NCBI RefSeq assembly: GCF_023072615.1
Contig: NZ_JAKNRW010000005.1
Span: 186,001-250,000 of the forward strand
Direction: 5' to 3'
Length of the DNA stretch: 64,000 bases
From: Pseudomonas violetae
Lineage (GTDB): Bacteria > Pseudomonadota > Gammaproteobacteria > Pseudomonadales > Pseudomonadaceae
Shown here: one piece after another, positions 9,701 through 17,227 of the stretch
Layout of the letters: every line of letters begins with the position of its first letter
Position numbering within the stretch: the first letter of the stretch is position 1
The notes under the pieces: generated by a model
The model's database searches: none
Told to the model about the DNA's origin: nothing
What the model saw: only the letters and a program-made list of their open reading frames with translations
Program-made: the position numbers and the translations under genes

Positions 9701-9714
9701 TGAAACCGGTTTCA
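9701..9714. promoter_or_regulatory. PtxS operator upstream of kguE
   Basis: A second perfect copy of the 14-base PtxS palindrome, identical to the one before ptxS, lies 14 bases before the kguE ATG. At this distance it overlaps the expected transcript start or ribosome-binding region, so bound repressor would block the kguEKTD operon directly. Confidence 0.9.
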
Positions 9715-9728
9715 GAGGTAAAAATACA

Positions 9729-10511
9729 ATGCATAAACCCGCCGTTTCCATCAGCCTGTCCAGCTACGGCGCCGACTTAGTGCGCCAGCGTGGCCAAGGC
9801 AGCTTCATCGATATTCTGGCCAGCGCCGGCGCCACTCGCATCGAATGGCGCGAAGAATTGCTCACCGTCGAAGCCCCCGCGCAACTCGCTGCCGCCGCTA
9901 AAGCCGGGGGCCTTGAAAGCGTGTATTCCTCGCCAATGGAAATGTGGCTGGCCGGCCAGTCCAAACCCAATCGCGAACTGATCGGCGCGTTGCAGCGAGC
10001 CGAGGCATGCGGGGCCAAATGGCTGAAAGTGTCCTTGGGTTACTTCACGGACAACAGCGACCTTGCGGCCCTGACTCGCACACTCGCCCAGAGCCCGGTG
10101 CAGCTGTTGGTTGAGAACGACCAGACCCTGCACGGCGGTCGCATCGAACCCTTCCAGCGTTTTTTCGATGCAGTGGAGCGGCACAATCTCCCCATCAAGA
10201 TGACTTTCGACATCGGCAACTGGCACTGGCAGGACCAGTCGGCTGCCAGCGCTGCGCGATTGCTCGGTCGCCATGTGGGTTATGTGCACTGCAAAGCGGT
10301 GACCCGTCGCGCCGACGGCAAGCTGGTCGCTATCCCGCCCGCCGCCAGCGACTTGCAACAGTGGGAACACCTGCTGGGGCACATGGCCCAAGGCGTCATG
10401 CGCGCGGCGGAATACCCGTTGCAGGGCGATGACCTGGTGCAGTTGACCCGCGAACACGTCGCCACCCTCGCCCACCTGGGCCAATCGAAGCGGAACTTCC
10501 CCCATGTCTGA
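9729..10511 (+). CDS. kguE: KguE, TIM-barrel epimerase-like protein of the 2-ketogluconate operon
   Basis: A 260-residue protein of the xylose isomerase-like TIM-barrel superfamily. Conserved acidic and His metal positions are recognisable in [21 protein letters not shown] and YVHCKAV. It starts at ATG 9729 just after the PtxS operator. It overlaps kguK by 8 bases, implying translational coupling. KguE is conserved at the head of Pseudomonas kgu operons; its exact reaction is not settled as far as I know, though a sugar-acid epimerase or isomerase is the usual annotation. Confidence 0.88.
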   Translation: MHKPAVSISLSSYGADLVRQRGQGSFIDILASAGATRIEWREELLTVEAPAQLAAAAKAGGLESVYSSPMEMWLAGQSKPNRELIGALQRAEACGAKWLKVSLGYFTDNSDLAALTRTLAQSPVQLLVENDQTLHGGRIEPFQRFFDAVERHNLPIKMTFDIGNWHWQDQSAASAARLLGRHVGYVHCKAVTRRADGKLVAIPPAASDLQQWEHLLGHMAQGVMRAAEYPLQGDDLVQLTREHVATLAHLGQSKRNFPHV

Positions 10512-11529
10512 GATCGATATTCTGTCGTTCGGCGAAACCATGGCGATGTTCGTCGCCGAACAGGCCGGCGACCTGTCCAGTGTCAGCGCTTTCCGCAAAC
10601 GCATTGCCGGGGCCGACAGCAATGTCGCCATTGGCTTGTCGCGGCTGGGGTTCAAGGTGGCATGGTTGAGTCGGGTGGGTGCCGATTCCCTGGGCCGGTT
10701 TGTCATCGACACGCTGGAAAAGGAAGGTCTGGATTGCCGCCACGTCGATATTGACCTCGCCCACCCTACCGGTTTCCAGCTCAAATCCCGCACTGACGAT
10801 GGCAGCGACCCCGCCGTCGAGTACTTCCGTCGCGGTTCGGCAGCCAGCCACCTGTCGCCGCACTCGATCGTGCCCCATTTGCTCAAGGCCCGACACCTGC
10901 ACGCCACCGGCATCCCACCGGCGCTATCGCAAACCGCACGGCAGATGTCGTTCGAATTGATGACCCGCATGCGCGAGGCCGGGCGCAGCGTTTCCTTCGA
11001 CCCGAACCTGCGCCCCGGCCTGTGGGACAGCGAGCAACAGATGATCAGCGAGATCAACCGCCTCGCCGCACTCGCGCATTGGGTGTTGCCGGGGCTGAGT
11101 GAGGGTCGCTTGCTCACCGGTTTCGACGATCCGGCCGACATCGCCGCCTTCTACCTCGATAAGGGCGCCGAAGCGGTGGCGATCAAGCTGGGGCCGCATG
11201 GCGCTTACTACCGCACGCATCTGGATGCCGGTTTTGTCGACGGCGTTCCGGTGAAAACGGTGGTCGATACCGTCGGGGCCGGTGATGGATTCGCCGTCGG
11301 CATCATCAGCGCCCTGCTCGACAACCACAGTTTTACCGAAGCTGTGCAGCGGGCCAACTGGATTGGCAGCCGGGCGGTGCAAAGTCGGGGGGATATGGAG
11401 GGGTTGCCGACCCGATCCGAGATGTCCGTAGAGTTCGAGGCCGCCAGCGCGAGCAGGCTCGCTCCCACACTGGACCGGATTCCAACACAAATCCCCTGTG
11501 GGAGCGAGCCTGCTCGCGATGAGGCCTGA
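10504..11529 (+). CDS. kguK: 2-ketogluconate kinase KguK (PfkB family) with REPIN-encoded C-terminal tail
   Basis: The PfkB-family kinase phosphorylates 2-ketogluconate to 2-keto-6-phosphogluconate. It has the N-terminal sugar-binding glycines ([15 protein letters not shown]) and the catalytic anion-hole motif DTVGAGD at residues 255-261, with Asp261 the expected base. The open frame gives 341 residues, but residues from about 316 are translated from a REPIN inserted at the 3' end (SRLAPTL ... GSEPARDEA). Usual family length is about 316, so the insertion has replaced the native stop with a stop just beyond the repeat. Catalytic residues are untouched, so activity is probably retained. Confidence 0.92.
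   Translation: MSEIDILSFGETMAMFVAEQAGDLSSVSAFRKRIAGADSNVAIGLSRLGFKVAWLSRVGADSLGRFVIDTLEKEGLDCRHVDIDLAHPTGFQLKSRTDDGSDPAVEYFRRGSAASHLSPHSIVPHLLKARHLHATGIPPALSQTARQMSFELMTRMREAGRSVSFDPNLRPGLWDSEQQMISEINRLAALAHWVLPGLSEGRLLTGFDDPADIAAFYLDKGAEAVAIKLGPHGAYYRTHLDAGFVDGVPVKTVVDTVGAGDGFAVGIISALLDNHSFTEAVQRANWIGSRAVQSRGDMEGLPTRSEMSVEFEAASASRLAPTLDRIPTQIPCGSEPARDEA
11449..11520. repeat. REPIN inside the 3' end of kguK
   Basis: Inverted arms GCGAGCAGGCTCGCTCCCAC (11449-11468) and GTGGGAGCGAGCCTGCTCGC (11498-11517) are exact reverse complements across 29 bases. It is read in frame by kguK and ends just before the TGA at 11527-11529, so it is coding sequence. Confidence 0.9.
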
Positions 11530-11595
11530 CCATTCACTGAAGATTTCGAATTCGTTACCTGCTGCGACAAAAACAACAAGCTCAGGAGCACCACC

Positions 11596-12891
11596 ATGAA
11601 AACCGCAACCCTCGCCACCCGCCGCTGGTGGTACATCATGCCCATCGTGTTTATCACCTACAGCCTGGCATATCTGGACCGCGCCAACTACGGGTTCGCG
11701 GCTGCCTCGGGCATGGCGGCAGATCTGATGATCACCCCAGGCCTGTCATCCCTGCTCGGCGCCCTGTTCTTCCTCGGCTACTTTTTCTTCCAGGTACCGG
11801 GCGCGATTTATGCGCAAAAGCACAGCGTGAAAAAGCTGATATTTGTCAGCCTGATCCTCTGGGGCGGGCTGGCCACCCTGACCGGGATCGTCTCCAATGC
11901 CTACTGGCTGATCGTCATCCGCTTCATGCTTGGGGTGGTCGAAGCTGCGGTGATGCCAGCGATGCTGATCTACCTGTGTCACTGGTTCACCCGCGCCGAA
12001 CGCTCCCGCGCTAACACCTTTCTGATCCTCGGCAACCCGGTCACCATGCTGTGGATGTCAGTGGTTTCGGGGTATCTGGTGCAGCATTACAGCTGGCGCT
12101 GGATGTTCATTATCGAAGGTCTGCCGGCGGTGCTCTGGGCTTTTATCTGGTGGCGCCTGGCGGACGATCGTCCGGCTCAGGCCAAGTGGCTCAGTGACCA
12201 GGAAAAAAACGATCTGGAAAGCGCCCTGGCCGCCGAGCAGGTCGGCATCAAAGCGGTGAAGAACTACGCCGAAGCGTTCCGCTCACCCAAGGTCATCCTC
12301 CTGGCCTTGCAGTTTTTCTGCTGGAGCATCGGTGTCTACGGCTTCGTGCTATGGCTGCCATCGATTCTCAAGGCTGGCGCGCAAATGGACATGATCGAAG
12401 CCGGCTGGCTTTCGGCGCTACCCTATCTGGCGGCCGTCATTGGCATGCTGCTGGTGTCCTGGGGCTCGGACAAGCTGCAAAAACGCAAGCGTTTCGTCTG
12501 GCCGCCGCTGCTGATCGCGTCGATTGCTTTCTATGGGTCCTACGCGCTGGGCGCCGAACACTTCTGGTGGTCCTACACCTTGTTGGTGATTGCTGGTGCC
12601 AGCATGTATGCGCCTTACGGGCCGTTTTTCGCCATCATTCCGGAAATCCTCCCGGCCAACGTTGCCGGCGGCGCCATGGCGTTGATCAACAGCATGGGCG
12701 CGCTGGGTTCGTTCGGCGGCTCCTACCTGGTGGGTTACCTGAACAGCGCCACCGGTTCGCCCGGTGCTTCGTACCTGCTCATGAGCGGCGCGCTGATGCT
12801 CTCGGTGGTGCTGACCATTTGCCTCAAACCTGGCGCCAGTGACCGGGAGCGTCCCACGGTCGGCTTAACCCGCGCTGCCGCCCACTCCTGA
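11596..12891 (+). CDS. kguT: 2-ketogluconate transporter KguT (MFS, anion:cation symporter type)
   Basis: A 431-residue major facilitator with 12 predicted membrane segments. The start (RRWWYIMPIVFITYSLAYLD) and the segment-2 region (GALFFLGYFFFQVPGAIYAQ) are typical of the anion:cation symporter branch that carries sugar acids and tartrate. It lies 66 bases after kguK and 8 before kguD in the kgu operon, so it should import periplasmically made 2-ketogluconate with protons. An AGGAG-like site (CTCAGGAGCACCACC) precedes the ATG. Confidence 0.92.
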   Translation: MKTATLATRRWWYIMPIVFITYSLAYLDRANYGFAAASGMAADLMITPGLSSLLGALFFLGYFFFQVPGAIYAQKHSVKKLIFVSLILWGGLATLTGIVSNAYWLIVIRFMLGVVEAAVMPAMLIYLCHWFTRAERSRANTFLILGNPVTMLWMSVVSGYLVQHYSWRWMFIIEGLPAVLWAFIWWRLADDRPAQAKWLSDQEKNDLESALAAEQVGIKAVKNYAEAFRSPKVILLALQFFCWSIGVYGFVLWLPSILKAGAQMDMIEAGWLSALPYLAAVIGMLLVSWGSDKLQKRKRFVWPPLLIASIAFYGSYALGAEHFWWSYTLLVIAGASMYAPYGPFFAIIPEILPANVAGGAMALINSMGALGSFGGSYLVGYLNSATGSPGASYLLMSGALMLSVVLTICLKPGASDRERPTVGLTRAAAHS

Positions 12892-12899
12892 TCGAGATC

Positions 12900-13883
12900 A
12901 TGACAATGAAAAAGCAGGTTGTTCTGTACAAAAAACTCTCGCCGCTGCAGATGGCTCGCCTGCACGCGCAGGCCGAAGTGACGCTGATCGAACGCCTCGA
13001 CGCCGATGGCCTGGCCCGATTGCGCGATGCCCTGCCCCGCGCCCATGGCCTGCTCGGTGCCAGCCTGAAGCTGGATGCCGAACTGCTCGATCTTGCGCCT
13101 GACCTGGAAGCCATCGCCAGCGTCTCAGTGGGCGTCGACAACTACGACATCGAATACCTGACCGAGCGGCGCATCTTGCTGAGCAATACCCCGGACGTGC
13201 TAACCGAAACCACCGCCGACACCGGTTTTGCGTTGATCCTCGCGGCCGCCCGACGCGTGGTAGAACTGGCGAACATGGTTCGCGCAGGCAGTTGGAACCG
13301 CAACCTTGGCCCCGCACATTTCGGCAGCGACGTGCACGGCAAAACCCTGGGTATCATCGGCATGGGCCGCATCGGCGAAGCACTCGCCCAACGCGGGCAT
13401 TGCGGGTTCGGCATGCCGGTGATCTATCACAGTAACTCGCCAAAGCCAGCAGTCGAGCAGCGCTTTAATGCGCAGTACCGCAGCCTGAGCGAGCTGTTGC
13501 AACAGGCGGATTTCATCTGCCTGACCTTGCCATTGACCGCTGAAACCGAACGGTTGATCGGCACAGAGGCATTTGCCCTGATGCGACCACAAAGCATCTT
13601 CATCAACATTTCCCGGGGCAAGGTGGTGGATGAAGCGGCGTTGATCGAGGCGTTGCGTGCGGGGCAGATTCGCGCGGCGGGGTTGGATGTGTTTGAGCGT
13701 GAGCCGCTGAACTACGACTCGCCGCTGTTGCAGATGGACAACGTGGTGGCAACGCCGCATATGGGCTCGGCAACCCATGAGACCCGGGAGGCGATGGCTC
13801 GGTGTGCGGTCGATAATCTGCTGGCGGCATTGGCGGGTGAGCGTCCGGCAAATCTGGTGAATCGGGCGGCCTGGAAAGACTAA
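12900..13883 (+). CDS. kguD: 2-ketogluconate-6-phosphate reductase KguD
   Basis: A 327-residue member of the D-isomer-specific 2-hydroxyacid dehydrogenase family that reduces 2-keto-6-phosphogluconate to 6-phosphogluconate, feeding the Entner-Doudoroff pathway. Visible are the Rossmann motif GIIGMGRIGEALAQRG, the substrate Arg in INISRGKVVDE, a Glu in VFEREPL and the catalytic His in ATPHMGSATHETR. It closes the kgu operon. A second ATG 6 bases downstream is an alternative start; neither has a strong ribosome-binding site. Confidence 0.92.
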   Translation: MTMKKQVVLYKKLSPLQMARLHAQAEVTLIERLDADGLARLRDALPRAHGLLGASLKLDAELLDLAPDLEAIASVSVGVDNYDIEYLTERRILLSNTPDVLTETTADTGFALILAAARRVVELANMVRAGSWNRNLGPAHFGSDVHGKTLGIIGMGRIGEALAQRGHCGFGMPVIYHSNSPKPAVEQRFNAQYRSLSELLQQADFICLTLPLTAETERLIGTEAFALMRPQSIFINISRGKVVDEAALIEALRAGQIRAAGLDVFEREPLNYDSPLLQMDNVVATPHMGSATHETREAMARCAVDNLLAALAGERPANLVNRAAWKD

Positions 13884-13963
13884 GATCAAAAGATTACAGC
13901 CTGCGGCAGCTCCTACATCGGAACGCGTACATCCGTAGGAGCTGCCGCAGGCTGCGATCTTTT
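13884..13963. repeat. Long inverted repeat (second REP class) between converging genes, probable bidirectional terminator
   Basis: The arms GCCTGCGGCAGCTCCTAC (13899-13916) and GTAGGAGCTGCCGCAGGC (13935-13952) are perfect reverse complements. Flanking AAGATC and GATCTTTT extend the stem. It differs from the GCGAGC-type REPs elsewhere in the window and belongs to the GTAGGAGCTGCCGCAGG class common in fluorescent pseudomonads. It fills the gap between kguD and the converging aminotransferase and ends in T-rich sequence on both strands. Confidence 0.85.
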
Positions 13964-13964
13964 C

Positions 13965-15152
13965 TCAGGCCCGCCGCGCTTCCAGAAGGTCCATGGCACA
14001 CAGCGCAATCCGTCGACATGCATCAGCCAGTTTGCGCTGGTCCACCACCAGGCCGATGCGGATATGCCCCGCCGCACTCGGCCCGAAAGCCTCACCTGCC
14101 AGCACCGACACGCCATACCCTTGCAGCAGCCGCTCAGCGAAATGCTGAGCGGACAACCCGCTCTGGCGCACATCAGCCATCACGAACATCCCGCCATCCG
14201 GCCGAATGGCCCGGATACCAGGACATTGGTTCAGGCTCGCACACACCAGGTCGCGCCGCTGGCGATACTCTTCGCGCATCAGCGCAACCTCCGGAAGATC
14301 TTCATCCAGCGCCAGTTGCGCCGCCTTTTGAACGAACTCCGGAATGCCAAACAGCATGCTCAACGAGAGATGCTCCAGATGGTCGTTCAAGGGTTTGGGC
14401 CCGATCACCCACCCCACCCTCCAGCCGCTCATAGCATGGGATTTGGACAGGCTGTCGATGGTCGCAGTGCGCTCGGCCATGCCTGGCAGACTGGCCGGGC
14501 TGGTGTGTTCGCCCTCGTACAGCAGATCACCGTAGACCTCGTCACTGATCAACCACAGGTCGTGACGTACACACAACAAGGCCAGCTCCTTCCAGATTGT
14601 CAGCGACAAACTGGCGCCGGAGGGGTTGTTCGGGCTGTTGAGCAACAGCGCGCGGGTCTTGGGGGTGATCCGGGCCTCAACATCCGCCGGATCGACCCGA
14701 AAGCCGTTCTCCGGACGGACCGCCACCGGCACCACGGTGGCGCCGCACGCGCCAAACACGCCTTCATAGGACACGTACATCGGCTCGGCGACTATTACTT
14801 CGTCACCCGGATCAAGCAGGCACTGCGCGACCGAATACACCGCGCATTGCGCGCCAGGCATCACGATCACATGGTCGGCATCCACCACCTGACCACTTCG
14901 ACGCCGATGACGGCGGGCAATGCTGTCGCGCAAAGCCCGATTTCCGCGCACCTGCGAGTAGTGGGTATCGCCGGCCAGCAAGCTGTCGATGGCGGCCTGG
15001 ACGATGGGGCTGGGTGTATCGAAATCCGGGTCGCCGACCGACAGCAGCAGTACGTCGACACCCTCTTCGCGCATTTGCAGCGCGCGGTTATGAATCTGCC
15101 AGGCCGCAGCGCCTTCACCGGCGATGCGTTGGGTCAAGCCTGAATAGCGCAT
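13965..15152 (-). CDS. aruH: Pyridoxal-phosphate aminotransferase, AruH-like (arginine:pyruvate transaminase)
   Basis: A 395-residue fold-type I aminotransferase. It has the N-terminal LLLSVGDPDFDTP, the Asn-Pro motif NSPNNPSGA, and the PLP Schiff-base Lys in IDSLSKSHAMSGWRVGW; the substrate Arg lies in GHIRIGLV. The start MRYSGLTQRIAGEGAAAW closely resembles remembered P. aeruginosa AruH, which begins the arginine transaminase pathway. ATG 15152 has GGAG 7 bases upstream and is preferred over one 33 bases earlier. The partner decarboxylase aruI is not nearby, so substrate is an inference. Confidence 0.75.
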   Translation of the reverse strand: MRYSGLTQRIAGEGAAAWQIHNRALQMREEGVDVLLLSVGDPDFDTPSPIVQAAIDSLLAGDTHYSQVRGNRALRDSIARRHRRRSGQVVDADHVIVMPGAQCAVYSVAQCLLDPGDEVIVAEPMYVSYEGVFGACGATVVPVAVRPENGFRVDPADVEARITPKTRALLLNSPNNPSGASLSLTIWKELALLCVRHDLWLISDEVYGDLLYEGEHTSPASLPGMAERTATIDSLSKSHAMSGWRVGWVIGPKPLNDHLEHLSLSMLFGIPEFVQKAAQLALDEDLPEVALMREEYRQRRDLVCASLNQCPGIRAIRPDGGMFVMADVRQSGLSAQHFAERLLQGYGVSVLAGEAFGPSAAGHIRIGLVVDQRKLADACRRIALCAMDLLEARRA

Positions 15153-15496
15153 GTATTTCTCCAATCGCGCGAGTTCCTGAGTCAACCCTATCTCAAATCG
15201 CGCCGCGCGCCAGTACCACCTTGAAATCGACGAACGGATGGGGTGATAAAAAATTCAGAGATATCTCCTACACAGCTTGATCCCTTTGCTGACAGCCAGT
15301 TCTGCGAAGTCCGATTAAAGTCCACTACCTGTAATTTGTGACAGGTTCCAAGCGGGGTGATTCGCGCTATAAGGAAACCGAGCCTCCAGCCCTGAAGTCA
15401 GGTGCCTGAAGGACGGTCGCGCGAACCATGCCATCAAGATGTAGGAAGATTCCACCGCGCCCACGCCGTCAATGATGATGAATGGGAGATTCAACT
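15153..15496. other. Intergenic region with no gene seen
   Basis: This 344-base gap separates the aruH-like gene from the divergent HTH gene. It must contain promoters for both. No tRNA, conserved repeat, long palindrome or convincing small reading frame was seen. Confidence 0.5.
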
Positions 15497-15781
15497 ATGT
15501 ACCGTGCCAATACCGTGTCGGTTCGATCATCGCCAACCCAGACCGGTTTCCAGCCGCCAGAGCGCCCACAACCTGAAGCGATCAAGCTGACGGCGCGGGA
15601 ACAGGAGCTTTTGCAGTGGGCCGCCATTGGTAAATCCTCCTGGGAAATCGCGCAGATCATCCAATGCACCGAGGCTGGTGTGAATTACCATTTTTGCAAT
15701 ATCCGCCGAAAATTCGGCGTGAGGTCGCGCTGGACCGCCATGGTCATGGCACTGGAACGAGGTCTGATTCACGCACCTTGA
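15497..15781 (+). CDS. Small LuxR-type helix-turn-helix protein
   Basis: A 94-residue protein consisting almost only of a LuxR/GerE DNA-binding domain: LTAREQELLQWAAIGKSSWE, then EAGVNYHFCNIRRKFGVRSR. There is no receiver or acyl-homoserine-lactone domain; about 28 unstructured residues precede the HTH. The ATG at 15497 has GGGAG 7 bases upstream; an ATG 15 bases earlier lacks a site. It lies 50 bases before a response regulator with its own LuxR HTH, so the two are probably co-transcribed. Targets are unknown. Confidence 0.78.
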   Translation: MYRANTVSVRSSPTQTGFQPPERPQPEAIKLTAREQELLQWAAIGKSSWEIAQIIQCTEAGVNYHFCNIRRKFGVRSRWTAMVMALERGLIHAP

Positions 15782-15831
15782 ACCACGTCTCTTCAGCGGT
15801 CGGCCTGTCATTGACCCCTGTTGAGACTTTC

Positions 15832-16584
15832 ATGATGCTGGCCCCCATACCTCGATCCCAACCGTTTGAACTCTCCCGCGCCAATGCCTGTGACGACACG
15901 CCAGTGCCCCATGGGCATCAACCCAACAAAGCGCTGCGAATCATCATCGCCGACGATCATCCGGTCGTGCTTTCGGGCATCGAAATGGTGCTCTCCTCCT
16001 ATGCCGACACCCCATATTCAGTGGTCGCCACGGCTGAAAATGCCGATGAGCTGATCCATCATCTGCAGCGCACGCCCTGTGACCTGGTGATCAGCGACTA
16101 CGTGATGCCTTATGGATGCTTCCCCGATGGGCTGGCATTGATGAGTTACCTCAAACGGCACTTCGCCTCCCTGCCGCTGATTGTGATAACCATGTTGCGC
16201 AACCCCTCCTTGTTGCAAGCCTTGCTCAATGTCGGTGTGAATAGCCTGTTCGACAAGCGCAGCGCCTTGAGCGAGTTGAAACGAGCGGTTTACTCTACCG
16301 CTAGGGGACGTCGATACCTTTGCCCGACTTTTGCCGCGATTCTCGATGCCCAGGCCTTGCCCATCGCTGGTTCGAACACACCTTCAGTGAGCCTCTCGAA
16401 CCGGGAAATCGAAGTGGTCAGGTTGTTTGCCCAGGGACTGTCCGGGCGACAAATTGCCGCGCAACTGAACCGCAGCGAAAAAACCATCAGCAGGCAAAAA
16501 CGTACCGCCATGGACAAGTTGGGACTTGTGCATGACGGTGGGTTGATGGAGTTTGCGCGGGTGAGTGGGTTGCGAAGTACTTGA
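15832..16584 (+). CDS. RcsB-like response regulator (receiver plus LuxR HTH)
   Basis: A 250-residue regulator: about 35 unusual N-terminal residues, receiver domain (IIIADDHPVVLSGIE, phospho-acceptor Asp89 in LVISDYVMP), then a LuxR HTH (LSNREIEVVRLFAQGLSGRQ). The receiver's FPDGLALMSYLKRHF and the HTH's RSEKTISRQKRTAMDKLG resemble enterobacterial RcsB strongly. No kinase gene is adjacent, so it is an orphan regulator. Two ATGs, 15832 and 15835, are possible starts and neither has a good ribosome-binding site, consistent with coupling to the HTH gene before it. Confidence 0.8.
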   Translation: MMLAPIPRSQPFELSRANACDDTPVPHGHQPNKALRIIIADDHPVVLSGIEMVLSSYADTPYSVVATAENADELIHHLQRTPCDLVISDYVMPYGCFPDGLALMSYLKRHFASLPLIVITMLRNPSLLQALLNVGVNSLFDKRSALSELKRAVYSTARGRRYLCPTFAAILDAQALPIAGSNTPSVSLSNREIEVVRLFAQGLSGRQIAAQLNRSEKTISRQKRTAMDKLGLVHDGGLMEFARVSGLRST

Positions 16585-16644
16585 TTAAAATGTATCCGCA
16601 TGGAATGCGGATACATTCAAGACACCATCGATCAAAAACATCCC

Positions 16645-17196
16645 TTACACGTTAAAGCCGAATCGGTCTTTAGTCCGTCGCGCGAGATCTGGCATACGTA
16701 GAACCCGGTTGCGCACCGGCAAATCAAAATATATATCTAACCGTTCTTGCCCCCTACCTGTCATCCATACCGCACCTGGTATGGTTTCATGTGGTCCTAT
16801 AGTTGAGCCTTCCTTACTCATCTTTAGCGCATCTGCATACGCTTCTGGAAAGTGTTTCTTATTATGCTCAGGGTTATGTTCTTTCCATTTCGGCAGTTTG
16901 ATCTTCGTCGGCCGGGGTACATCAGAACGTACATTACCTCCAGCAGCCCCATTATCCAGTACATCCAAGTCGTAGTCCGGCGCCGGCTCTGGATCTGGCC
17001 CTGCTGAAGGAGATCTCTTAATATTAAGCCCCGCCATATCATCTGTGACATTCGACATACCGGATGCGCCGGGCCGACCTGTCCTTCCGGCATGCGAGGA
17101 GCCGGACTTAACAGTTCTTGTTACGGATCGCCCCGTTCTTCCCATATTCGCCCCCATCCGAGTCACATCGTCGCCGACACCGCTCATAAGCACCAC
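16645..17196 (-). CDS. Orphan C-terminal toxin tip, probably from an Rhs/TccC-type protein
   Basis: A 183-residue frame with no recognised catalytic fold. A disordered Gly/Arg/Ser-rich first half (GRTGRSVTRTVKSG) leads to a compact C-terminal part (KIKLPKWKEHNPEHNKKHF ... GAVWMTGRGQERLDIYF). The frame remains open upstream to 17268 and reads RLRENPIKFRDDSG there, resembling the NPxxxxDxxG element that ends the core of Rhs/TccC toxins just before their variable tip. A stop at 17269-17271 and the end of the preceding gene interrupt it, so the body is missing. Starts at 17196 (GTG) or 17187 (ATG) have no ribosome-binding site; it may be silent. No immunity gene is evident. Confidence 0.5.
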   Translation of the reverse strand: MVLMSGVGDDVTRMGANMGRTGRSVTRTVKSGSSHAGRTGRPGASGMSNVTDDMAGLNIKRSPSAGPDPEPAPDYDLDVLDNGAAGGNVRSDVPRPTKIKLPKWKEHNPEHNKKHFPEAYADALKMSKEGSTIGPHETIPGAVWMTGRGQERLDIYFDLPVRNRVLRMPDLARRTKDRFGFNV

Positions 17197-17227
17197 GAAG
17201 AGTTTGGCAAGTGCGGAATGCCCTGAA

